32,779 bases of DNA from JAIXWP01 sp049318685 (GTDB lineage: Bacteria > Bacteroidota > Bacteroidia > Flavobacteriales_D > Sanyastnellaceae), in assembly GCA_049318685.1 (NCBI GenBank), contig JBMOFW010000006.1, positions 1 through 32,779 on the forward strand. Reading direction: 5' to 3'. Shown here piece by piece: positions 24,694 to 31,360 of this stretch. The number at the start of each line of letters is the position of its first letter. The first letter of the stretch is position 1. Below the pieces are notes generated by a model. The model had not been told where the DNA came from. It ran no database searches and saw only the letters and a list, made by a program, of their open reading frames with translations. Both the position numbers and the translations under genes were made by a program.

Positions 24694-25233
24694 TCAATGT
24701 TCGGTGACGGACTCATTTTTCCCGTTGAGCAACTCCTTTACATATTCTTTCATCTTGCCCCTGCGGTGCGCTTTGAGCAAGTCTTTCGTGCATTTTTCTT
24801 TTGATTTCGATTCGCTCTGGGCCACCAAATCGGCTACCACTTCAAGTCCTTCGAGGTAAATCTTTTCTTGATCTTCCTTATTCATGTGTTTCAATTGATA
24901 CAAGGCCATGCCGTGAATCATGGAGAAAAGTAAGTCGTCATCTTCTTTTAGAAAAGGAAAAAATTGGGTGTCCAATTTCACTTCAAGGTAGGGACAACCG
25001 GCAATCCATGTGAGCACATAAGCGTTCATTTCAGATCGCGCCACCATCTCTATTCCGTAAGGTGAATTGCACAACCATTTCAAACATTTTTCAATGTCCT
25101 TTTCCGAAGCTTGATATTCTTCTGTGGTATTCCAACGGTATTCTTTGGGATATTCCGGAACTGGAATTACGGATTGAGCGATGATGCCCAACCAAGCCAA
25201 ACACAACACTATAGTCAAGACCACAATTCTCAA
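24694..25233 (-). CDS. Small exported protein of unknown function
   Basis: 179 residues with a signal peptide (MRIVVLTIVLCLAWLGIIAQS). The mature part is rich in charged and aromatic residues: PEYPKEYRWNTTEEYQASEKDIEKCLKWL, then FFPFLKEDDDLLFSMIHGMALYQLKHMNKEDQEKIYLEGLEVVADL. It has two Cys in the first half (KCLKWLCNSP) and one in GCPYLEV. The helical SM.HGMA.Y.L pattern looks like a conserved small Bacteroidota family, but I know no function. The start codon overlaps the end of the saccharopine-dehydrogenase gene by four bases, so it is coupled to that enzyme. Confidence 0.75.
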   Translation of the reverse strand: MRIVVLTIVLCLAWLGIIAQSVIPVPEYPKEYRWNTTEEYQASEKDIEKCLKWLCNSPYGIEMVARSEMNAYVLTWIAGCPYLEVKLDTQFFPFLKEDDDLLFSMIHGMALYQLKHMNKEDQEKIYLEGLEVVADLVAQSESKSKEKCTKDLLKAHRRGKMKEYVKELLNGKNESVTEH

Positions 25234-26564
25234 TTGACCTCCGAAGTTTGTTCGTGAAATACGATGCCGAGTGTTTTCAACTCATCCATCACCGGACGAT
25301 AAATCTCGGGAATAATGGGCAAATGCACGCCAGTTAATTTCAGGCGCCCGTTCAAAATCAATTTTGCAGCAATCGCAATGGGTAAACCAACGGTCTTGGA
25401 CATGGCAGTGTATGTCGTGTCATCTCCCTCAGTAATTAAGCTGGATGTGGTGCATTGTTTTTTGCCATCGAGTTCAAAATAGAATCGGTGCCACATCACA
25501 ATCATGTCTTTATCGCCTTCATCCAATTTCCATTTGGTTTCAATGAGGCGCTGTAGGGCTAGAGCAGGAGACCCTTTCACAATATCGAGGGGCGACTCGT
25601 CAAATATACCTAGCCATGTCAATTTCATCATCATCTCATCATCACAGGCGAACTTGGTTTTCACCACATCCTCCAACCGACTTCCGGCAGGAATTTCCAC
25701 GAAAGAAGCCGCGAGTTGGCGCCAAGTTTTGCTCGCCGGTTGTTCGATTTCGAAAGAATCATCCGTCAAACCCAATTGAATCAAAACATTCCACGCTTTG
25801 CAAAATCCACCGCGACGTAAGGTCCCGCGATACAAGGTGGGAATGGATTCGAGGTTGTAGATTTTCTTGTATTTCAAAGAATCGCGGTTGGCATAACCAT
25901 CAAACTTGCCCATGGGAGCCACCTCGATATCCGTAATCTCTTGAAATAGGCGATGATATGGAATGTACTTTGTGTCGCCATCTTTTTGAAAACGAGCCGT
26001 TCCGCCATATCCAGCCAAGACCACATTGCGTGGATTCCATGTGATTTTATAATTCCAAGGATTGCTGTCCGACTCCGGAGCGATCAATCCACCGGTAAAC
26101 GACTCAAAACTGAGGAGCTTTCCTCCTTTTTCATTTATTGCATGGATAATCTCCATGGCCGACATGTGGTCGATGCCCGGGTCTACGCCCATTTCATTCA
26201 GCAAGACCACACCTTTCTCTTTCGCCAAAGCATCCAACTCCCACATTTCGTCGGGGATGTAGCTTGGGGTAATTAAATTTTTACCCGCAGCCAAACAATC
26301 CTTGGCCACTTCCATGTGCATAAAAGCCGGAAGCATAGAGATAACCAAATCAGCTTGAGCAATTTCGCCTCGTCTTTGATCCGGATTTTGACCATCCAGT
26401 TGGAATATTTCACCAAAAGGGGAATCCCCCACTTTCGATTGAGCAAATTGGATATCCAAATCGCCTACACGCACTTTCCACCCCTCATTTTCAGCATGTT
26501 GGAGTAAATATTGGATCAAATTGGAGCTACTGCGGCCCGCCCCGAGGACTAAAATTTGGTTCAT
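25230..26564 (-). CDS. Saccharopine dehydrogenase family protein
   Basis: 444 residues. The N-terminal Rossmann motif ILVLGAGRSSSNLIQYLL is followed by VGDLD, and ADLVISMLPAFMHMEVAKDCLAAGKNLITPSYIPDEM is the nucleotide-domain signature of saccharopine reductases. MGVDPGIDHMSAMEII and SFTGGLIAPESDSNPWNYKITWNPRNVVLAGYGGTARF complete the substrate domain. The family interconverts saccharopine and 2-aminoadipate-semialdehyde or glutamate-linked lysine intermediates, so a role in lysine breakdown is the usual guess. No lysine-ketoglutarate reductase is in the window, and related reductases act on carboxyspermidine, so the substrate is open. It is the first gene of an operon with the small exported protein and ispH. 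Confidence 0.88.
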   Translation of the reverse strand: MNQILVLGAGRSSSNLIQYLLQHAENEGWKVRVGDLDIQFAQSKVGDSPFGEIFQLDGQNPDQRRGEIAQADLVISMLPAFMHMEVAKDCLAAGKNLITPSYIPDEMWELDALAKEKGVVLLNEMGVDPGIDHMSAMEIIHAINEKGGKLLSFESFTGGLIAPESDSNPWNYKITWNPRNVVLAGYGGTARFQKDGDTKYIPYHRLFQEITDIEVAPMGKFDGYANRDSLKYKKIYNLESIPTLYRGTLRRGGFCKAWNVLIQLGLTDDSFEIEQPASKTWRQLAASFVEIPAGSRLEDVVKTKFACDDEMMMKLTWLGIFDESPLDIVKGSPALALQRLIETKWKLDEGDKDMIVMWHRFYFELDGKKQCTTSSLITEGDDTTYTAMSKTVGLPIAIAAKLILNGRLKLTGVHLPIIPEIYRPVMDELKTLGIVFHEQTSEVN

Positions 26565-26581
26565 GAATCGAAAAAAAAGCA

Positions 26582-26598
26582 GTTTTCATGATGAAAAC
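26582..26598. promoter_or_regulatory. Perfect 17-base palindrome upstream of the saccharopine-dehydrogenase operon
   Basis: GTTTTCAT and ATGAAAAC are perfect arms around a single central G. The element lies 18-34 bases before the start at 26564, next to the transcription start predicted from TATTTTTG (26610-26603, a TAnnTTTG fit on the minus strand). The position suits a repressor operator. No regulator gene is adjacent. Confidence 0.45.
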
Positions 26599-26602
26599 CG
26601 GT

Positions 26603-26610
26603 CAAAAATA
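26603..26610 (-). promoter_or_regulatory. Putative -7 box of the saccharopine-dehydrogenase operon
   Basis: On the minus strand TATTTTTG fits TAnnTTTG, with a start predicted near 26596, inside the palindrome 26582-26598. A 12-T tract (26627-26638) lies about where the -33 element would be, instead of a TTG. Confidence 0.33.
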
Positions 26611-26697
26611 GGGCAACTTGCACTGATTTTTTTTTTTTGGCACAACCTTCGCCAATAGGCGACGAAACATTATTTTTAACCGCTCAAAAAAAACCAG

Positions 26698-27774
26698 ATG
26701 AAAAAATTCTTTACCCTCTGCATTTCAATGGCCACTTTCGGTTTTGCCGCTCAGGCTCAACTCGCCAACGCCGTTGTTTTCTCTGAAAACGGAGAAAAAT
26801 TCACCTTGTATCTCAATGGTGAAGCACAAAACACCACCCCACAAGCCAATGTGAAAGTCAAAGACCTCACCGGCGAATTCTATCAAGCCCGTGTCGATTT
26901 TGCGGATGCTACATTGGCCGATATCACTAACAACAACTTTGCGGTGCACAAAGGATTCGAAGCCACTTATAAAATCAAAGCCAATAATAAAGGTGTATAT
27001 GTTTTGCGTTGGCAGTCAGAATCTCCTCTTTCGGGCACAACAGTAAGTTCACCTTCATCAGAAACCGTAGTTGAAGACTATGCTATTGTAGAAGAAGAAG
27101 TGGAAATGGTCGAAGAAAAAGCGCCGGCCAAGTCTACTCCCAATGGTGTAAACATTTCAATGAATACCAATGTAGATGGCACCAATGCCAATCAAGACGT
27201 GGTCATTGAAGAAACCACCACCACTACGACTACCACTGCCAAACCTGCAAAGACAACCACCACGCCGACTACCGGTGAGAAAGTGAATGTCAACATGAAT
27301 GTTGGTGGAGTGAATATGGGCATCAACATGAACGTAGAAGGCATGGATATGGAAGTTGAAGAATCATCATCAACCACCGTGACTACCACCACCACCACTA
27401 CCAAGTCAACACCCGCTCAACCAGCCAAACCAGCGCCAGCGCCGCGTCAAGAAGTAGTTGTTGTTGAAAAAACTACCGGTTGTGGTAAAGCTATGGATGC
27501 AGCTTCATTCAATACAGCAAAATCAAGCATTTCATCCAAAGGTTTTGATGAAACCCGCTTGACTGTTGCCAAGCAAGTAGCCAAATCAAATTGTTTGTCC
27601 ACTTCACAAATCAAAGAAATCATGAACATCTTCGGATTTGAAGAAACCAAACTCGATTTTGCGAAATACGCTTATGACTACTGCACAGACCAAGGCAATT
27701 ACTATTTGATCAATGATGCCTTTAGTTTTGAAAGCACTATCGATGAATTGAATCAGTACATCGAATCGAAATAA
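26698..27774 (+). CDS. Secreted DUF4476 protein with Thr/Asn-rich linker
   Basis: 358 residues. The signal peptide is MKKFFTLCISMATFGFAAQAQ. Residues 21-106 form a small beta domain (AVVFSENGEKFTLYLNGEAQN ... YKIKANNKGVYVLRW). Residues about 107-255 are low complexity: Glu/Val blocks, two poly-Thr runs, and two imperfect MNxNVxG segments (VNISMNTNVDG and VNVNMNVGGVNMG). The last 100 residues are DUF4476, helical pairs with Cys near CGKAMDAASFNTAKSSISSKGFDETRLTVAKQVAKSNCLSTSQIKEIMNIFGFEETKLDFAKYAYDYC. DUF4476 proteins are Bacteroidota-specific with unknown role. It is separately terminated from the CsgG-like gene that follows. Confidence 0.88.
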   Translation: MKKFFTLCISMATFGFAAQAQLANAVVFSENGEKFTLYLNGEAQNTTPQANVKVKDLTGEFYQARVDFADATLADITNNNFAVHKGFEATYKIKANNKGVYVLRWQSESPLSGTTVSSPSSETVVEDYAIVEEEVEMVEEKAPAKSTPNGVNISMNTNVDGTNANQDVVIEETTTTTTTTAKPAKTTTTPTTGEKVNVNMNVGGVNMGINMNVEGMDMEVEESSSTTVTTTTTTTKSTPAQPAKPAPAPRQEVVVVEKTTGCGKAMDAASFNTAKSSISSKGFDETRLTVAKQVAKSNCLSTSQIKEIMNIFGFEETKLDFAKYAYDYCTDQGNYYLINDAFSFESTIDELNQYIESK

Positions 27775-27779
27775 TCTTT

Positions 27780-27817
27780 AGAACCGGTGGGCACATCTGG
27801 TCTCCACCGGTTCTTTT
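27780..27817 (+). terminator. Rho-independent terminator after the DUF4476 gene
   Basis: AGAACCGGTGG (27780-27790) pairs with CCACCGGTTCT (27804-27814) around a 13-base loop, followed by a short T-run. It begins three bases after the stop codon and separates this gene from the lipoprotein cluster. Confidence 0.85.
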
Positions 27818-27848
27818 CTCTCTTCGCCTTTTCTCAATTTCAAGCACT

Positions 27849-29216
27849 ATGAAAAATTTATACATAATTCTTTCTATCGTCATTTTCTTAGTTGCTTGCC
27901 AAGGAAGTAAACATTTTACCAAATTGGCAGCAAAGCAAGAAGCTGCCGGTTTGACAACCGAAGCCGCGAATAGCTATTACATCGCGCTTCAGAAAAAACG
28001 CAACAACGTGGACGCCCAAATTGGGATGAAAAAAAACGGACAGTTGTTGCTCAATCAAATGCTCAGCGAATTCGCTCGTGAACGCAGCTTCGGCACTAAC
28101 CGCACGGCGGTGTATGCCTATCACAAAGCCCGCGACTATCAAAACAAAATTCAAAATGTGGGGATCACTCTCGACATCGCTGAATTTTATAAAATCGACT
28201 ATGAAAATTCCAAGAATGCGTTTCTGACCGAATTGTATGAAGAAGGAACGACCTTATTGGAACAAGAAAAATATGCCGATGCCGAAACCCGTTTTGCCGA
28301 GATTCGCACATTGGACCCCAACTATAAAGACTCCAAAGATTTGGCCGACGTGGCCTATATGGAACCCTTGTATTCAAAAGCGTTGACTGCCATGAATATG
28401 CAGCACTACCGTGAAGCCTATGAAAGCTTCGATTTGGTTGTAAAGCGCAAAGTGGACTACAAAGAGGCGAAAAACCTCAAAAATCAATGTCTTGAAAAAG
28501 GCATGTACACCATAGCGTTATTGCCCTTTGTTAACTCCACCCCGACTACCGGATTGGATGCTAAAGTTTCTGCGTACACTTTGGAAGCATTAACCAGTAT
28601 CAATGATCCTTTCTTGCGTGTAGTAGACCGCGAACACATGCAAGCCATTTTGCAAGAACAAAAATTGCAGTTGAGCGGTGTGGTGGATGACGCCACTGCC
28701 ATAAACGTTGGTCAATTGGTCGGCGCTCAAGCGATTCTCACTGGAACCGTATTGAGCTATGTTCCGAAAAGTGGTACCATTCGTTCAAAAAACAAAGAGG
28801 CGTATGAAGCCTATAAGGTGAAAAAGCAAAATCCGGATGATGGTAAATACTATTATGAAACCCGCTACAAGCCGGTGACTTATACCGAGTATTACAATTC
28901 CACTTCATGCTCTGTGAGTTTTCAATATAAACTGATCAACTTGAGCACCGGCGAGATCATCAAGACGGAGATTATTGAAAAAACCATTACCGATGAAGTG
29001 ACTTATGCGCGCTATGACGGCAGCGTGAATGACCTTTATCCTTCAGCAGGAAATACAGTGAGCTTGAACGCGCAGGACAGAAGATACTTGCAAAACTTGA
29101 TGAGTGCGCGTCAAGAAACCAAACAGTTGGGAGAGCTTTCTAATGAATTGTTCAACATCATTTCAAAACAGATGTCGAGCGAGATTGGAAATGCAGTGCT
29201 CAAGATTGTACAATAA
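27849..29216 (+). CDS. TPR-containing lipoprotein with CsgG/LpoB-like domain
   Basis: 455 residues. The lipobox LVAC at Cys17 follows MKNLYIILSIVIF. Residues about 25-225 are TPR-like helix pairs (YEEGTTLLEQEKYADAETRFAEIRTLDPNYKDSKDLADVA; YSKALTAMNMQHYREAYESFDLVVKRKVDYKEAKNLKNQC). From about 228 the CsgG-like fold starts: TIALLPFVNST...LDAKVSAYTLEALTSINDPFLRVVDREHMQAILQEQKLQLSG, VDDATAINVGQLVGAQAILTGTVLSYV. CsgG makes the curli pore; relatives such as LpoB and FlgO are periplasmic partners without a pore. Here the middle strands are charged (VKKQNPDDGKYYYETRYKPVTYTEYYN), so a pore is uncertain. It is followed after one base by an LPP20-like gene. Confidence 0.85.
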   Translation: MKNLYIILSIVIFLVACQGSKHFTKLAAKQEAAGLTTEAANSYYIALQKKRNNVDAQIGMKKNGQLLLNQMLSEFARERSFGTNRTAVYAYHKARDYQNKIQNVGITLDIAEFYKIDYENSKNAFLTELYEEGTTLLEQEKYADAETRFAEIRTLDPNYKDSKDLADVAYMEPLYSKALTAMNMQHYREAYESFDLVVKRKVDYKEAKNLKNQCLEKGMYTIALLPFVNSTPTTGLDAKVSAYTLEALTSINDPFLRVVDREHMQAILQEQKLQLSGVVDDATAINVGQLVGAQAILTGTVLSYVPKSGTIRSKNKEAYEAYKVKKQNPDDGKYYYETRYKPVTYTEYYNSTSCSVSFQYKLINLSTGEIIKTEIIEKTITDEVTYARYDGSVNDLYPSAGNTVSLNAQDRRYLQNLMSARQETKQLGELSNELFNIISKQMSSEIGNAVLKIVQ

Positions 29217-29217
29217 G

Positions 29218-30609
29218 ATGATGAATTTTTCTTTCAGAAATATCGTTGCCGTGTTGTTTGCCTTTGCGGTGATCTTGGGCGCTTGCGGCGACAAGAATGC
29301 CACCAAAGGAAATGGCAAAGTAGAATATGCACCTGCGCCCGAATGGATCAATCAACGCCCTTCGGCGAGCGGCTACTACATTGGTATAGGATCATGCAGC
29401 AAGACCGCTCAGCCGCTCGATTATCAAAGCATTGCCAAAAAAAATGCATTAAACGATCTCGCTTCTGAAATCAGTGTGCGTGTGCAAGGATCTACTTTTC
29501 TCAACACGTTAGAGGTCAATAAAGCATTCAACGAAGAATTCATTTCCAACATCAACACCACCACCGACGAACAAATCGAAGACTTTGAGGTGGCCGGAAC
29601 ATGGGAAAATTCCACCGAGTATTGGGTGTACTACCGCCTCAACAAAGCCCAATTTCAAGCTGCCAAGCGCGCCAAGAAAGAACAGGCTATGTCGGCCGCT
29701 TACGATTATATGAGCAAAGCCAAAGATGCCGAAAACAAAGCAGACGTAGTTACCGCGGTGGATCTCTACTTGCATGGATTGTTTGCTATGAAAAATTATT
29801 GGAATGAAGTGAACGAGTTCCAATCGGAAACCGGGAAAGTATTTATTGAAAATGAAATCTACACCAGCTTGCAACGCCTCATTACCGGTTTGCGTATTGA
29901 TGTAGGGACCAGCAAAGTGGTACTGGCTGCAGAAAACAGCTATCGCTACAACGGCAATGTGCGTGTGACCTACAACAATCAACCCGTGAAAGGCATTTCG
30001 GTCAACTACAGTTTTCCAAAAGACAAGTACATGAAGCCAGTGGTGCAAATCACCGATGAACTTGGCCAGGTAGGCATGATCGTATCCGATGTAGCATCGA
30101 CCGACAAAGCCCCGAGTTTATCGGTAAAAATCAATACCGATAATATGCAGCCTGCCGATTTGGATAAAAATCTGACCTCCGGCATCATGAAAAATTTGAA
30201 AGCCGAGAGCAAGAATATCCCGATCGAAATCCTTTTTCCGTCGTTTTCCATTGTCTCAGAAGAAAAAATGTATGGTGCTATTGGCACAGGCACCGTGTTG
30301 GCGTCTGGTATGCAAGCCAAATTGGTAGAACGCGGAATGCGTATCGCTCCAGTTGGTAAAAGTGATTATCAGGTGAAGATTATTTCCAATACCACTGATG
30401 GAGGGACCTCACAAGGCTTCACCGTAGTATATTTGGAGTTGACAGTGAATGTATTCAATAGTCAAGGCGAGGTGGTGTATTCCGAGTCGGTAAACAACAT
30501 CAAAGGCTTGCAATTGAACAAAGATGCAGCCGGGCAAGATGCCTACAAAAAAGGGCGTTCCCGCATCGAAGAACAAATGGTTTCGTCCATTTTAGAAGTT
30601 ATTTTTTAG
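29218..30609 (+). CDS. LPP20-family lipoprotein
   Basis: 463 residues from ATG 29218 (MMNFSFRNIVAVLFAFAVILGACGDK), with lipobox ILGAC at Cys23. The frame is open further 5', but that part overlaps the CsgG-like gene and lacks a signal peptide in front. The first domain (about residues 40-145) is LPP20-like: PEWINQRPSASGYYIGIGSC, AKKNALNDLASEISVRVQGSTF, WVYYRLNKAQFQ. A helical stretch (YDYMSKAKDAENKADVVTAVDLYLHGLFAMKNYW) follows. After it comes a beta-rich C-terminal region with an Ig-like segment (VRVTYNNQPVKGISVNYSFP) and a FlgP/CsgG-like end. It sits one base after the CsgG-like gene, so the proteins likely work together at the outer membrane. Confidence 0.82.
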   Translation: MMNFSFRNIVAVLFAFAVILGACGDKNATKGNGKVEYAPAPEWINQRPSASGYYIGIGSCSKTAQPLDYQSIAKKNALNDLASEISVRVQGSTFLNTLEVNKAFNEEFISNINTTTDEQIEDFEVAGTWENSTEYWVYYRLNKAQFQAAKRAKKEQAMSAAYDYMSKAKDAENKADVVTAVDLYLHGLFAMKNYWNEVNEFQSETGKVFIENEIYTSLQRLITGLRIDVGTSKVVLAAENSYRYNGNVRVTYNNQPVKGISVNYSFPKDKYMKPVVQITDELGQVGMIVSDVASTDKAPSLSVKINTDNMQPADLDKNLTSGIMKNLKAESKNIPIEILFPSFSIVSEEKMYGAIGTGTVLASGMQAKLVERGMRIAPVGKSDYQVKIISNTTDGGTSQGFTVVYLELTVNVFNSQGEVVYSESVNNIKGLQLNKDAAGQDAYKKGRSRIEEQMVSSILEVIF

Positions 30610-30614
30610 TTTTG
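30607..30614 (+). promoter_or_regulatory. Putative -7 box before the second LPP20-like gene
   Basis: TAGTTTTG fits TAnnTTTG and starts in the stop codon of the previous gene. Transcription would begin near 30621, 26 bases before the ATG at 30647. It could give the small lipoprotein extra expression besides read-through. No -33 TTG is seen. Confidence 0.3.
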
Positions 30615-30646
30615 GCACGATTGTAGAAAAAGCACAAATACAAACA

Positions 30647-31252
30647 ATGAAAAAAACAACCATTATGAATACCCGAAAATTTACCCTCATTCTTTTTGTT
30701 GCCCTTGCTAGCACCATCGTAGGTGTTGGTTGTAAGAAAAACAAAAAAGCCGTTGAAGCTCCTAAGCCTACCGGCGAAACCTTGATCAACGAGTATTGCA
30801 CCGGCGATCAGTACATGAGTACAAAAGAAGCTTTCCGCGCTACCGCTACTGGTGAGTCGATGGACCGCGAAACAGCTAAGAAAAAAGCCCGTTCTAACGC
30901 TCAATCAGAGTTGGCCAAGACCATCAACTCAACCATGAAAATTGTTGGTGACAACTATGTAAACTCTACAGAGTTTAACAACAAAGAAGAAGTGACTGAG
31001 ACTTTCCAAGAAATGGCTCGCACTGTGGTTGACCAAGAATTGAAAGGTGCCATAGAGATCTGTGAAAAATTGACTCAGCGTGCAGACGGAACCTATGTAT
31101 CCTATGTAGCTCTTGAGCTTTCTGGATCAGATATCGCAGATGCTTACAACAGCAAACTCTCAAACAACGAGAAGATCAAAGCCGATTACAACTACGAGAA
31201 GTTCAAAGAAACTTTCGAGAAGGAAATGGCTAAGTTCAGCGAAGGCAAATAA
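30647..31252 (+). CDS. Small LPP20-like lipoprotein
   Basis: 201 residues with an N-terminal lipoprotein signal (TRKFTLILFVALASTIVGVGC, lipid Cys29) and then KKNKKAVEAPKPTG. An ATG at 30665 would give a shorter signal. The mature domain TKEAFRATATGESMDRETAKKKARSNAQSELAKTINSTMKIVGDNYV ... RTVVDQELKGAIEICEKLTQRADGTYVSYVALEL has the same layout as the LPP20 domain of the preceding gene, so they are probably diverged duplicates. It ends in a charged helix (YNYEKFKETFEKEMAKFSEGK). The codons look more optimal than those of its neighbours (AAG, GCT, ACT, GTT), which would suit high expression. A terminator follows within 20 bases. Confidence 0.8.
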   Translation: MKKTTIMNTRKFTLILFVALASTIVGVGCKKNKKAVEAPKPTGETLINEYCTGDQYMSTKEAFRATATGESMDRETAKKKARSNAQSELAKTINSTMKIVGDNYVNSTEFNNKEEVTETFQEMARTVVDQELKGAIEICEKLTQRADGTYVSYVALELSGSDIADAYNSKLSNNEKIKADYNYEKFKETFEKEMAKFSEGK

Positions 31253-31270
31253 TCTCAAGTTGAAATACGA

Positions 31271-31303
31271 AAAAACGCTCCCGATTTGGGGGCGTTTTTT
31301 TTT
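31271..31303 (+). terminator. Rho-independent terminator after the LPP20-like cluster
   Basis: AAAACGCTCCC (31272-31282) pairs with GGGGGCGTTTT (31288-31298), one G-T pair included, around a 5-base loop. A T-run to 31303 follows. It ends the lipoprotein transcript. Confidence 0.9.
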
Positions 31304-31304
31304 G

Positions 31305-31352
31305 TGTGCTATTGTGCTAGAATGCTCGTGTGCTAGAGTTATTCGTGTTATT
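31305..31352. repeat. Degenerate 8-bp-period repeat tract
   Basis: Six octamers in register: TGTGCTAT at 31305, TGTGCTAG at 31313 and 31329, AATGCTCG at 31321, then two more diverged units. The 11-mer TGTGCTAGAGT at 31329-31339 is identical to the start of the tract at 7276. It fills nearly all of the space between the terminator and the glycosyltransferase start at 31361. Confidence 0.75.
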
Positions 31353-31360
31353 TTCGGCGA

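Noticed and set aside
29104..29217. A 38-residue N-terminal extension of the LPP20-family lipoprotein
   Set aside because: It is another frame of the CsgG-like gene's end and would bury the lipoprotein signal; ATG 29218 follows the previous stop directly.
29509..30048. A 179-codon open frame on the minus strand
   Set aside because: It lies opposite the LPP20-family gene, is His/Val/Phe-rich in a way typical of a shadow frame, and matches no family.
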